Below are positions 25,615 to 34,065 of a DNA stretch of 64,000 nucleotides, one piece after another (position 1 is the stretch's first letter; the number at the start of each line of letters is the position of its first letter). The notes under the pieces were generated by a model. The model had not been told where the DNA came from. It ran no database searches and saw only the letters and a list, made by a program, of their open reading frames with translations. Made by a program: the position numbers and the translations under genes. The DNA is from an uncultured Bacilli bacterium. Lineage in GTDB: Bacteria > Bacillota_I > Bacilli_A > RF39 > UBA660. The DNA lies in the NCBI GenBank assembly GCA_934098745.1, contig CAKOPG010000003.1:1-64000 (forward strand), in the 5' to 3' direction.

Positions 25615-25630
25615 TTTGAAAGTTAGATAA

Positions 25631-25670
25631 TAGAAAAGAAATAATTTCAGATAAAATTATTTCTTTTCTA
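25631..25670. terminator. Large inverted repeat ending the 195-aa gene
   Basis: Perfect 17-bp arms (TAGAAAAGAAATAATTT and its complement) with a 6-base loop; overlaps the minus-strand stop codon and can act on both strands. Confidence 0.7.
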
Positions 25671-26255
25671 CTTTAACTCGATGTTAACTCTCTTAACTGA
25701 TTCATATATTTTATTTATATCTTCTTTAGTTAGACTTAATAGTTTGTCATAGATAATATGTGAATCTTTTTCTTCAATATTATAGATATCATAATAAAGA
25801 TATTTTAGAGTATATTCGTCTTTTATTGGATCTAAGTTATTTAGATAATTTATTATATAACTACTTTTTTCCTTGGATAAGCGACTTAAATAAGTTGGTT
25901 TCTGATGATTAGTAATAGTATATTTAAGATTTATTTCTTTTAGAGAATCTTTATCTTCTAGAATATCATCAGCTTCTTCAAAGATAAGACTACTTCTTTT
26001 AGATATTCGATTTTCTTTATCTAGGAGAAGACCCATGACCTCAATACCACTGGTTACTAAAAACATTTTATTATTTTTGGGAAGAGATGTTTTATTTATA
26101 ATTATATCATTATATTTTAGGTCTAAATATGTTTTATTATTTATTTTGTAAATGGGGATTTTTTTGATACTGATAATTTTGTCTGTTGATTGCCACTCAT
26201 AATATTCATAATAACAAGAATGAAAGTTTAAAACTATATCATAGATATATTCCAT
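25668..26255 (-). CDS. Conserved hypothetical protein, possibly DUF3603-like
   Basis: A 195-residue soluble protein starting MEYIYDIVLNFHSCYYEYYEW, then IISIKKIPIYKI. This N-terminal pattern (Y-D-I-V-x-N-F, Y-E-W, KKIPI) resembles the DUF3603/YhzB-type Firmicute proteins, whose function is unknown. The C-terminal half is helical and charged. It overlaps the preceding small membrane protein gene by 17 bases, so translation is probably coupled. Confidence 0.5.
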   Translation of the reverse strand: MEYIYDIVLNFHSCYYEYYEWQSTDKIISIKKIPIYKINNKTYLDLKYNDIIINKTSLPKNNKMFLVTSGIEVMGLLLDKENRISKRSSLIFEEADDILEDKDSLKEINLKYTITNHQKPTYLSRLSKEKSSYIINYLNNLDPIKDEYTLKYLYYDIYNIEEKDSHIIYDKLLSLTKEDINKIYESVKRVNIELK

Positions 26256-26460
26256 ATTTTTTGTCTCCTTTTAAATAGATAGATAGGTTTAAGATGATAA
26301 AACCGATAATGGGAAAATAACATTCTACTCTTCTGGTTATAAAATTAACATAATAGGAAAAATTATACCCAATATTTAGTAAGTTTAAATATAAAATGAT
26401 ATAGACAAAGCCGACGGTCATAAGGCCAAAACCAAATAAAAAGAAAAAAATACGGGTCAT
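26239..26460 (-). CDS. Small two-helix membrane protein of unknown function
   Basis: The 73-residue product has hydrophobic segments at about 4-28 (FFFLFGFGLMTVGFVYIILYL) and 45-63, joined by a basic loop with TRRVECYF. No family recognised. It is translated from an AGGTGATTAA ribosome site 42 bases after rmuC and overlaps the next gene; likely one operon 27.9-25.7 kb. Confidence 0.6.
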   Translation of the reverse strand: MTRIFFFLFGFGLMTVGFVYIILYLNLLNIGYNFSYYVNFITRRVECYFPIIGFIILNLSIYLKGDKKYGIYL

Positions 26461-26501
26461 TTAATCACCTATAATAGTGTATTCAAATGACTCATATTTT
26501 A

Positions 26502-27563
26502 TTATTCTAAGTATTTAGTATCATCTAGTTTAACATCGTTGATTGAAGCAAATTTTTTAGTAATTTTGTCAGATGTAATATTTAGAGCATCGGCATCCTT
26601 ACTAACAGTTTCGATACTTCTTGATAATTTATCCCATCTTTCTTTGTATCTAGCAAACTCTACACCTAGTTTGGTCAATTCTTCATGAACAACTTTAGCA
26701 TATTTATCTCTTTCGATATTTTTTAATAAAACTTCAATTGTAGTAAGGGAGGAAATTAGGGTTGTTGGGGAAGTAATCCAGACATTTTTTTTATAGGAAT
26801 ATTCTACTAAATCATTATGATAAGCATTAATTTCAGCAAAAATAGCTTCAGCTGGTAAAAACATGATGGCTTGATTAGAAGTAACTCCGGGGATTATATA
26901 TTTACTGCTGATGGCATCAATATGTTTTTTTACATCTATTTTAAATTGTTTTTCATAGGTTTGTCTTTCTAGTTGACTTTTGCTTTTATCGACCATTAGG
27001 CGATAGTTTTCTAAAGGAAATTTAGAATCTATAGCAATAGTACCTAATGGTTCTGGGGTAAAAATAACCGCATCAGCAATAGTAGTATTAGGAAGAGTAT
27101 ATTGAAGTCGATATATTTTATCATTTTTCTCACCAAAAACGTTTGATAGTATATGTTTTAAGTTAACTTCGCCAAAGATACCTCTACTCTTTTTATCGGT
27201 AAGAATTCCTTGCAATGAAACGATATCACCAGACAAACTGTCAATTTTCTTTTGTGCTTCGTCGATTTTTGACAATCTTTCTAAAACACTGGTAAAAGTT
27301 TTATTGGTCTTATTAAAATTTTCATCTAATCTTTCACTTACTTTATCGTTAATCATAATTAATCTTTTTTCAACTTTTTCTTCTAGTCTATCAAAATCTT
27401 CATTCATACTTTTAGATAAGTCTGTTCTAAAATTAGACAACTCTTTAATAGTAGTATTCTCTACTTTACCTAGTTTCTCAATTAAATTAGTATTTCCTCT
27501 AGATAGTAATATTATTAATAAAATTATGATAATTACTAAGAGAGCTATTATTATATATTCCAT
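26502..27563 (-). CDS. rmuC: DNA recombination protein RmuC
   Basis: A 353-residue protein: N-terminal membrane helix (IIIALLVIIIILLIILLS, 3-20), coiled coil to about 120, then the RmuC nuclease-like domain with GIFGEVNLKHIL, AIDSKFPLENYR and ITSPTTLISSLTTI. RmuC limits inversion of short inverted repeats in E. coli. Length is somewhat short versus E. coli but normal for Firmicutes. Ribosome site AGGTGATAAC. Confidence 0.92.
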   Translation of the reverse strand: MEYIIIALLVIIIILLIILLSRGNTNLIEKLGKVENTTIKELSNFRTDLSKSMNEDFDRLEEKVEKRLIMINDKVSERLDENFNKTNKTFTSVLERLSKIDEAQKKIDSLSGDIVSLQGILTDKKSRGIFGEVNLKHILSNVFGEKNDKIYRLQYTLPNTTIADAVIFTPEPLGTIAIDSKFPLENYRLMVDKSKSQLERQTYEKQFKIDVKKHIDAISSKYIIPGVTSNQAIMFLPAEAIFAEINAYHNDLVEYSYKKNVWITSPTTLISSLTTIEVLLKNIERDKYAKVVHEELTKLGVEFARYKERWDKLSRSIETVSKDADALNITSDKITKKFASINDVKLDDTKYLE

Positions 27564-27587
27564 GTTATCACCTATTAATATTATAAG

Positions 27588-27875
27588 CTATTTTAAATAA
27601 TTTTTAAAGTCTAAATATCCTTCCTTGACATAAAATGTATTATAACCAAATTGATTTAATCTTTTGCTTATTTCCATGCTTTGTTTTCCATAATCACAAT
27701 ATAGATAATAGGTATCTTGTTTGTTTAAATAAACAGAATAATTAGATAATAAACTGTAATATGGAATGTTTTTAGAGTTTGGTAAATGACCTAATTGATA
27801 GCTATAATTATCACGAATATCGATTATATGAGGATTATGTAATCTTAATAATTCACTAATACTTATTTCATACAT
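27588..27875 (-). CDS. Single-domain rhodanese-like sulfurtransferase
   Basis: About 95 residues with the rhodanese fold pattern: IIDIRDNYSYQLGHLPNSKNIPY, and the active-site loop YLYCDYGKQSMEIS with the Cys, ending GYNTFYVKEGYLDF. Likely a sulfur carrier or transferase. I start at ATG 27875 because AGGTGA is well spaced; ATG 27881 is possible. It precedes rmuC by 24 bases. Confidence 0.85.
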   Translation of the reverse strand: MYEISISELLRLHNPHIIDIRDNYSYQLGHLPNSKNIPYYSLLSNYSVYLNKQDTYYLYCDYGKQSMEISKRLNQFGYNTFYVKEGYLDFKNYLK

Positions 27876-27993
27876 ATTCATCACCTATAATAGTATATTT
27901 AGAAATATTATTTTAGGTAATTATTAAAGACTATATATACCTTCCTAATAATAATATTAAACTTTTTTTAGCAAATTACTTTTAAAAATAGAA

Positions 27994-28019
27994 AAAACTA
28001 TCAAAAAATGATAGTTTAT
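27994..28019 (-). terminator. Terminator after the 532-aa SUMF-like gene
   Basis: Minus-strand AAACTATCA-loop-TGATAGTTTTTTC, overlapping the stop codon. Confidence 0.82.
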
Positions 28020-29614
28020 TTACTTACTAGGGTTGTTCTGGTACTTATATTTGTAGAACCCATACCAATATCGCCATAATAGAATAAGCTATTGTTTTGG
28101 CCTCCTCTAATTAGGTAATCACGAATACTGGTAATGGAATGTCCTTCATACCATGTGTCACCATTTTCTAGGATTACTTCATTAGTAGCAGTGCCAATCT
28201 TTTCATTTCCAACGACATATTCAGGAGAAGCACCAGCCATATCATAAACGCCATAGACATTTCTGGTGGTGGTATCTTGTTTGTTATTACCAGAAATAAG
28301 AGTTTTATTAGTATCTATACTAGAACAGCCATTATTTATACAAACACCATATTTAGAATGGCTTAAGTATAGGGTTGCTCCCCATTCTAGATTACTTACG
28401 ATATGAGAAGAAACTTTATTACCTAGTTTATAATTATCTTTTAAATTGTTAGCAATATTTTGATAATTTTCTAAGGTATCGTTAGCATAGCTACTAACAC
28501 TTGGAATAGATAAATAATTATCACCTGATTTAGATAGTTCATATTTATTAATCCAAAATCCGGTTAGATTATTAGCAAAAGCAGGATGCGTTAGATAGGT
28601 ATCATTTTGTTTTTCATCATTAGAGATACTATTTAAACCATTCTCAAATATGATATCTATTCCTTCATCATAGGCTTTATAGCTATCCGTAATAGAATCT
28701 TGAGCATTCCATAATTTATAACGATATCTTGGTACCCAGACGTAGTATGCTAAAATGTCATCATCAGCTATTTTCGTACCTGATACTTGATATTTATTAT
28801 TTTTTACAACAACAGCATTGGCCCACATACTATTGGCATAGTCATACCACATAAATTCTTTAGTACTGTTATTTTTGTCAGCTACTACCCAAGAACCATT
28901 TTTATAAGTTACAGGAACCATATTATTATATAATTGTGGTTTATTAGCACATGAGGTATCATAATTAGGTGTGCGAGAGAATTTTTTCTTAGAGCCACCA
29001 TATAAGGCAACAAATACTTTCATAGACATTTTACTGTTAGCAATATTACTTTGATCTATAAGATTGCAGGTTAAAATATCATCACATGATTCACTTATCC
29101 AAAAGAGAAGGACATATTCATCATATTTATCATTTGGTTTTGGGAGATCTTCTTGAATATTGGTAAGTCTTAGTGAATCAGTTAGAACATTGCCATCAAA
29201 GGCTGGATCTAGACTACCTTCTGAGATAAGGGAACCATTTTTATAAAGATTCCATTTAGTATATTTATTTAATAATGAACAGTCAATGTTCATTTCACTC
29301 AACATGATATCATATATTAAGTCATCTCTTTTATTTGAAGAAACACCTTTTAATTTAAACTCTAGGCGAATAACATTATCTTTAGTATCAATATTTACTT
29401 TGCGATCATCCATGGGTTCTAAGTTTTTTGAAATTACTTCTTTATCACCAATATAATCAATATTATACTCACCAGCGGTTAAAATGGTAGTTGTTTTATC
29501 ATTTATTATTTTGGATGTTGCATAAGTTATACCACCTATACCAATGGCGATAACCAATATTTCAAAGATAATGACTAAGGCATTACGATTTTTTATTTTA
29601 AAAGAATTTTCCAT
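28016..29614 (-). CDS. SipW-type exported protein with C-terminal SUMF-like domain
   Basis: A 532-residue secreted protein: hydrophobic segment about 13-35 (IGIGGITYATSKI), TasA-like beta domain to about 210, then a SUMF/formylglycine-enzyme-like domain (about 240-532) with YYVWVPRYRYKLWN, GFWINKYELS, NLEWGATLYLSHSKYG, VYDMAGASPEYVVG and RGGQNNSLFYYG. The same blocks occur in the same order at 10783-12963. Cysteines occur in pairs (CINNGCSS), as in its relative (CMNNNC). Probably a surface ligand-binding protein; enzymatic activity is not supported. Own promoter overlapping the glyS terminator. Confidence 0.7.
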   Translation of the reverse strand: MENSFKIKNRNALVIIFEILVIAIGIGGITYATSKIINDKTTTILTAGEYNIDYIGDKEVISKNLEPMDDRKVNIDTKDNVIRLEFKLKGVSSNKRDDLIYDIMLSEMNIDCSLLNKYTKWNLYKNGSLISEGSLDPAFDGNVLTDSLRLTNIQEDLPKPNDKYDEYVLLFWISESCDDILTCNLIDQSNIANSKMSMKVFVALYGGSKKKFSRTPNYDTSCANKPQLYNNMVPVTYKNGSWVVADKNNSTKEFMWYDYANSMWANAVVVKNNKYQVSGTKIADDDILAYYVWVPRYRYKLWNAQDSITDSYKAYDEGIDIIFENGLNSISNDEKQNDTYLTHPAFANNLTGFWINKYELSKSGDNYLSIPSVSSYANDTLENYQNIANNLKDNYKLGNKVSSHIVSNLEWGATLYLSHSKYGVCINNGCSSIDTNKTLISGNNKQDTTTRNVYGVYDMAGASPEYVVGNEKIGTATNEVILENGDTWYEGHSITSIRDYLIRGGQNNSLFYYGDIGMGSTNISTRTTLVSK

Positions 29615-29639
29615 TTTATCTATCCCTTTCTATAGTTTT

Positions 29640-29668
29640 ATTATATTATAAAATGGTTTATTAAACAA
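29640..29668 (-). promoter_or_regulatory. Sigma-A promoter for the SUMF-like exported protein
   Basis: TTGTTT (29663-29668), 17-base spacer, TATAAT (29640-29645). Confidence 0.65.
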
Positions 29669-29697
29669 GAAAAAAGAATAGATTTATTCTTTTTTTA
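29669..29697 (-). terminator. Terminator after glyS
   Basis: Minus-strand AAAAAAGAATA-AATC-TATTCTTTTTT. Confidence 0.8.
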
Positions 29698-29711
29698 GTA
29701 AGCATGTCTAA

Positions 29712-31085
29712 TTAAAATTTTATTTTTTCAGTAATATAAGTATTTACTTCATCTAAAGGTAAAGTTATTTGTTCCATGGTATCACGATCTCTTATGGTTA
29801 CAGTATTATTATTTAGAGTATTATCATCAATAGTAATGCAGAAAGGTGTACCAATAGCATCAGCACGACGATAACGTTTACCGATACTACCACCATCATC
29901 ATAACTAGTCATAAATGACTTGCTTAATTCTTTATAAATTTCTAAAGCTTTTTCGCTATGGTATTTTTTGATGAGTGGTAAGACATTACATTTATATGGA
30001 GCTAGATATGGATGAAAATGCATTACTTCTCTTTCATCATTTCCTTCAAGGTGTTGTATTTCATAAGCATTACATAATACAGTTAGAAATAATCTTTCGA
30101 CACCTAAAGATGGTTCGATGACATAAGGAATATATTTTTCATTAGTTTCGGGATCAGTATATTCCATAGATACTCCGGAAAATTTTTGGTGCTGAGATAA
30201 GTCGTAGTTTGTTCGGCTGGCAATACCCCAAAGTTCTCCCCAACCGAATGGAAATTTATACTCAATATCGGTAGTAGCATTGCTATAGAAACAAAGTTCT
30301 TCTTTTGAATGATCACGTAGTCTTATATTTTCTTCTTTAATTCCTAAGGATAATAAGAATTTTTTACATTGTTCTTTATAGTATTTAAACCATTCTAATT
30401 CGGTTCCAGGCTTACAGAAGAATTCAAGTTCCATTTGTTCAAATTCACGAACTCTGAAAATGAAATTTCCGGGAGTTATTTCATTACGAAAACTTTTTCC
30501 TACTTGACCAACACCAAAGGGTACTTTAAGACGCATGCTTCTTTGAACATTTAGGTAATCAGCAAAAATTCCTTGAGCAGTTTCTGGACGTAGATAAACT
30601 GTACTTTTACTATCTTCGGTTACACCTTGGAATGTTTTAAACATTAGGTTAAATTTTCTAATTTCAGTATAATCTAGTTTACCACATTTAGGGCATACGA
30701 TATGATGATCATTAATATATTTGATAAGTTCAGCATCACTCATACCACCGGCATCTGGAACTCCAGAATCTTCTACTAATTTGTCTGCACGATGTCTTGT
30801 TTTACATGCACGGCAATCAATTAAGGGATCTGAAAATGTAGCAATGTGACCTGAAGCTTCCCATGTTTTAGGATTCATTAAAATAGCGGAATCTAGGCCA
30901 ACGTTATTAGGATCTTCTTGAATAAATTTTTTCATCCAAGCATTTTTTAAATTTTTCTTAAGTTCTACTCCTACAGGGCCAAAATCCCAAGTATTAGCGA
31001 GTCCACCATATATTTCACTTCCTTGAAATATAAAACCATATTGTTTGCAATAATTTACCATGTCTTGCATTTTAAATTCTTTCAT
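29712..31085 (-). CDS. glyS: Glycine-tRNA ligase (dimeric class II type)
   Basis: Charges tRNA-Gly. The 457-residue single-chain form (alpha2) is found in Staphylococcus, mollicutes and other Gram-positives rather than the GlyQ/GlyS heterotetramer. Seen: YCKQYGFIFQGSEIYGG, NPKTWEASGHIATFSDPL, a Zn-like cysteine set (CRAC, CPKCG), the class II motif 2 GKSFRNEITPGNFIFRVREFEQME, and motif 3 GVERLFL. The C-terminal anticodon-binding domain ends the protein. A T-box element and a perfect-consensus promoter lie upstream, so expression should respond to uncharged tRNA-Gly. Ribosome site AAGGAGG. Confidence 0.97.
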   Translation of the reverse strand: MKEFKMQDMVNYCKQYGFIFQGSEIYGGLANTWDFGPVGVELKKNLKNAWMKKFIQEDPNNVGLDSAILMNPKTWEASGHIATFSDPLIDCRACKTRHRADKLVEDSGVPDAGGMSDAELIKYINDHHIVCPKCGKLDYTEIRKFNLMFKTFQGVTEDSKSTVYLRPETAQGIFADYLNVQRSMRLKVPFGVGQVGKSFRNEITPGNFIFRVREFEQMELEFFCKPGTELEWFKYYKEQCKKFLLSLGIKEENIRLRDHSKEELCFYSNATTDIEYKFPFGWGELWGIASRTNYDLSQHQKFSGVSMEYTDPETNEKYIPYVIEPSLGVERLFLTVLCNAYEIQHLEGNDEREVMHFHPYLAPYKCNVLPLIKKYHSEKALEIYKELSKSFMTSYDDGGSIGKRYRRADAIGTPFCITIDDNTLNNNTVTIRDRDTMEQITLPLDEVNTYITEKIKF

Positions 31086-31109
31086 AATATCCTCCTTATA
31101 ATTAAAAAG

Positions 31110-31226
31110 AGAAATTCTTTAATGTAAAGACGACTTATGCCGCGGTTCCACTTTACTTATTCAAAAGAATCCCTCTATTTTATATTGCTGATAGGTTTCC
31201 AAGCCCGTCTTTGCATTTATGAATTA
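31110..31226 (-). ncRNA. Compact T-box riboswitch-like leader of glyS
   Basis: Minus strand carries the T-box core TGGAACCGCGG (31140-31150) inside an antiterminator-like fold: GTAAAG / CTTTAC (31151-31156 with 31124-31129), bulge TGGAACC, small GCG/CGT helix. A GATTC-TTTT-GAAT hairpin precedes it. Only about 75 bases remain upstream, too short for an ordinary Stem I, and no clear U-run terminator follows. GGC, a Gly codon, occurs in GACGGGCTTGG near the 5' end and could be the specifier. Confidence 0.75.
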
Positions 31227-31231
31227 ATAAG

Positions 31232-31260
31232 ATTATATCACTTGATATTTGGAATGTCAA
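31232..31260 (-). promoter_or_regulatory. Sigma-A promoter for glyS
   Basis: Perfect TTGACA (31255-31260), 17-base spacer, perfect TATAAT (31232-31237). Confidence 0.88.
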
Positions 31261-31274
31261 ACATATTTGCAAAT

Positions 31275-33287
31275 TTAGTTTTGATTATATACAATCAATT
31301 TATGTTGAGCTCTAGTTATGGCAACATAATATAAATATTTTTCTGTAGAATTAAATTTATTAAGTTTATCGGTATAAATAATGACACTATCAAATTCTAA
31401 TCCTTTAGCCATATATACTGGTACTACAATAAACTTTCTATTAAACTTCTTACTACTATTATCAATCTTACTAATACCGGTATCTTTAAGTAAATTATAT
31501 ATTTTATCACATTCACTTTGATTCTTAGTAATTATAGCTATACTTTTACCGTGAAGCTTACATTCTTCTAGATCACATCTTAACTGACTATTAAGGTCTC
31601 CTTCTATTCTTTCATCTACTGGTACTGGGTTATTTCTTCTAATAGCAGTAATATGATTAAGTCCAAGTACTCTATTACTATATTCTACGATCTCTTCACT
31701 ACTTCTATAAGTCTTCGTAAGTTCTATGTATTTACTATCAGGAAGTATCTTCTTAATATCTTCTAAACTAGCATATCTATAATATGGATTAATTGTCTGA
31801 TTAATATCTCCTAGTATTGTATAACTAGCATTTTTAAATATTTTACTAATTAATTTTAATTGTCCTAATGAATAATCTTGAGCTTCATCTATGACAATTT
31901 CTTTAATATAAGTATTATAATTATATCCATATAATTTACACTTCATATATACATATAAACAAGCATCATCATAATTAAGCATATCTTTATTGTCTTTAAT
32001 ATAACTAATATTTTTTACTATCTTACTATATTTACTATTAAAAAAGTCTATATATATCTTAACTAGATCTCTTTCGATATTGATTCTTTCATATAATTCT
32101 TTTATAATCTTTTTACTTCTAGATATACTACCATTAAAATTATTCTCACTAATCTTCTCAGCCATGAACTTAATTCTTTCTCCTAGAGGAAATTTTCCAT
32201 ATCTAACACTCAACATATAATCAAGTTCATTCTTTGTATAACTATAGTCTCTTGTAAATAAATCATCCAAGAATCTTGCTTTTATGCACATGTTATCAAG
32301 ATATTTATCAATATCATCATATATCTCATCACTTTGTTTATATTTAATAAACTCATAATCTTCTCTATTCTGATAACTTCTCTCTATAAAGGAGGTAAAT
32401 GTTTCTACGTGACGAAATTCTTTAATTTCCATATCAAGAAAGTCATTAATTGTTGTTTGCATTGTATTGCTCTCTCCAAGAGATGGTAGGACATTACTGA
32501 TATACTCTGAAAATATTTTATTTGGAGAGAATATTAAGACGTTGTTAGAGTTTAAATTATGTATTTTATATAAGAGAAAGGCTATACGATGAAGGGCTAC
32601 GGATGTTTTTCCAGATCCGGCAATACCTTGTACAATTAAGTTTTTATCATCGGTGTTTCTAATAACATTATTTTGTTCTTTTTGGATAGTATTAACAATA
32701 TTCTTCATTTTATCATTATCTTCACTAGCTAAAACTTCTTGAAGTAATTCATCATCAATATTAATATTATTATCAAAGATATGTAATAATTTGCCATCTT
32801 TAATGGTATATTGCCTTTTGAGAGATATTTCACCAGATATTTTCCCGATGGGAGCTAAGTAACTGGCATGTCCTACTTCGTAATCATAAAATAAGTTACA
32901 TATTGGGCTACGCCAGTCGTGAATGTAATAATTATTATTATCATCAGTTACATGAGTAATTCCAATGTAGATATCATCTGTGTTGGTACCATCATTGAAG
33001 ATTATTCTTCCAAAATAAGGATTGTTTTGTATTTTATATAGTTTTTGTAAGTATTCTCCTTTTTTCATCATCATACCGATTTCTAAATCATTATCACTCA
33101 TCATAGTTTTTAATTCACCAGGATCCATATCAGTACGATTATCCCACATAAATTTTTTAAATTCTAAGACTTTATCATCTCTATCATATAGTTCTTGTCC
33201 TAGTATTGATATTTTATTTCTAATAATAGCAATAGTATCTGATAACCTCTTTTCTTCTTTTTTTACTTCTTCTTTTGATAATTCCAT
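31275..33287 (-). CDS. helD: HelD-like superfamily 1 helicase / RNA polymerase recycling factor
   Basis: A 670-residue UvrD-like protein. Residues 1-75 are a charged antiparallel coiled coil as in HelD, residues 85-180 a beta region (FGRIIFND, IHDWRSPICNLFYDYEVG), then the ATPase with Walker A GIAGSGKTSVALHR (about 225), Walker B-like IVIDEAQDYS (about 505), GDINQTINP, and the C-terminal VVPVYMAKGLEFDSVII and YYVAITRAQHKL. HelD frees stalled RNA polymerase and can give rifampicin tolerance. I start at ATG 33287 after GGAGGTG; the frame stays open 31 codons further through a leader hairpin. Confidence 0.88.
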   Translation of the reverse strand: MELSKEEVKKEEKRLSDTIAIIRNKISILGQELYDRDDKVLEFKKFMWDNRTDMDPGELKTMMSDNDLEIGMMMKKGEYLQKLYKIQNNPYFGRIIFNDGTNTDDIYIGITHVTDDNNNYYIHDWRSPICNLFYDYEVGHASYLAPIGKISGEISLKRQYTIKDGKLLHIFDNNINIDDELLQEVLASEDNDKMKNIVNTIQKEQNNVIRNTDDKNLIVQGIAGSGKTSVALHRIAFLLYKIHNLNSNNVLIFSPNKIFSEYISNVLPSLGESNTMQTTINDFLDMEIKEFRHVETFTSFIERSYQNREDYEFIKYKQSDEIYDDIDKYLDNMCIKARFLDDLFTRDYSYTKNELDYMLSVRYGKFPLGERIKFMAEKISENNFNGSISRSKKIIKELYERINIERDLVKIYIDFFNSKYSKIVKNISYIKDNKDMLNYDDACLYVYMKCKLYGYNYNTYIKEIVIDEAQDYSLGQLKLISKIFKNASYTILGDINQTINPYYRYASLEDIKKILPDSKYIELTKTYRSSEEIVEYSNRVLGLNHITAIRRNNPVPVDERIEGDLNSQLRCDLEECKLHGKSIAIITKNQSECDKIYNLLKDTGISKIDNSSKKFNRKFIVVPVYMAKGLEFDSVIIYTDKLNKFNSTEKYLYYVAITRAQHKLIVYNQN

Positions 33288-33304
33288 AAACACCTCCATA
33301 CACG

Positions 33305-33338
33305 GAAAAAAACGCTTTTTTTTAGTTAAAAAAACGTT
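33305..33338 (-). terminator. Terminator-like hairpin in the helD 5' leader
   Basis: Minus strand AACGTTTTTTT-AACT-AAAAAAAAGCGTT followed by six T, lying between the promoter and the helD start. It may act as an attenuator. Confidence 0.6.
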
Positions 33339-33370
33339 ATTTATCAAAGTATCTCTTTGCAGTCTTGTTA

Positions 33371-33399
33371 AATATATCATAATCTATTTATTATTGCAA
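33371..33399 (-). promoter_or_regulatory. Sigma-A promoter for helD
   Basis: TTGCAA (33394-33399), 17-base spacer, TATATT (33371-33376). Confidence 0.65.
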
Positions 33400-33423
33400 G
33401 GGATTTTGTAAAATTTCTAGTTA

Positions 33424-34065
33424 TTAAAAGTTAATTTTACTTTCCCAATCATCAAAACTACCATTATATTTTAAATATTCTAATTTTTCATCATTAATAT
33501 TTTTTGTATTATTTTCTAAGTCTTCATTAATACTGCCTATGATAGTTATTTTGCCATCTTTTAGGCCACTTATATCTATAATAACACTTAGTAATCTTTC
33601 ATTAGAAGATGTTAATACTCCTTCAAAATGAGGATAGTGTATTTTGATAATATATTTATCATTATATTTACTAACTTTGGTTATTGTTCCAGTAATTCCT
33701 CCATCAGTACAAAGTTGGTAATTTAAGTATTTGTATGTGGTATTTTCAATAGATAGATATATTCCCATACCACCACAATATATTTTTTCACTATGTTCAT
33801 CATATGAATTATGAAGATATTCTCCCAATATTTTATTGAGAAAGTCATTTTTTTCTTTATCACTTACATCAGTACTATTATTAATCATTTGCTCTATGCT
33901 GACGTTTTCATCTTTTTGATTATCATTAGGATTATTAATTAGGCTATCTGATTCTTTATTAGAAATATTGTTTTTAGAAGAATATTTTTTACCCAATATG
34001 AAACTTCCAGTACATAACATTAATATAATAAGTATTGATATAACTATTTTTAGTGATTTTTTCAT
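33424..34065 (-). CDS. Membrane-anchored extracytoplasmic protein coupled to the histidine kinase
   Basis: A 213-residue protein with an N-terminal hydrophobic segment (IVISILIILMLCTGSFILG, about 7-25); LMLC is not a convincing lipobox. An Asn/Ser/Asp-rich linker (25-70) leads to a beta-rich domain (about 80-213) with Cys at CGGMG and CTDGG. No family recognised. The start overlaps the stop of the hybrid kinase by four bases (ATGA), so the two are translationally coupled. It could be an extracytoplasmic partner or output of the sensor; that is inference from context. Confidence 0.55.
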   Translation of the reverse strand: MKKSLKIVISILIILMLCTGSFILGKKYSSKNNISNKESDSLINNPNDNQKDENVSIEQMINNSTDVSDKEKNDFLNKILGEYLHNSYDEHSEKIYCGGMGIYLSIENTTYKYLNYQLCTDGGITGTITKVSKYNDKYIIKIHYPHFEGVLTSSNERLLSVIIDISGLKDGKITIIGSINEDLENNTKNINDEKLEYLKYNGSFDDWESKINF

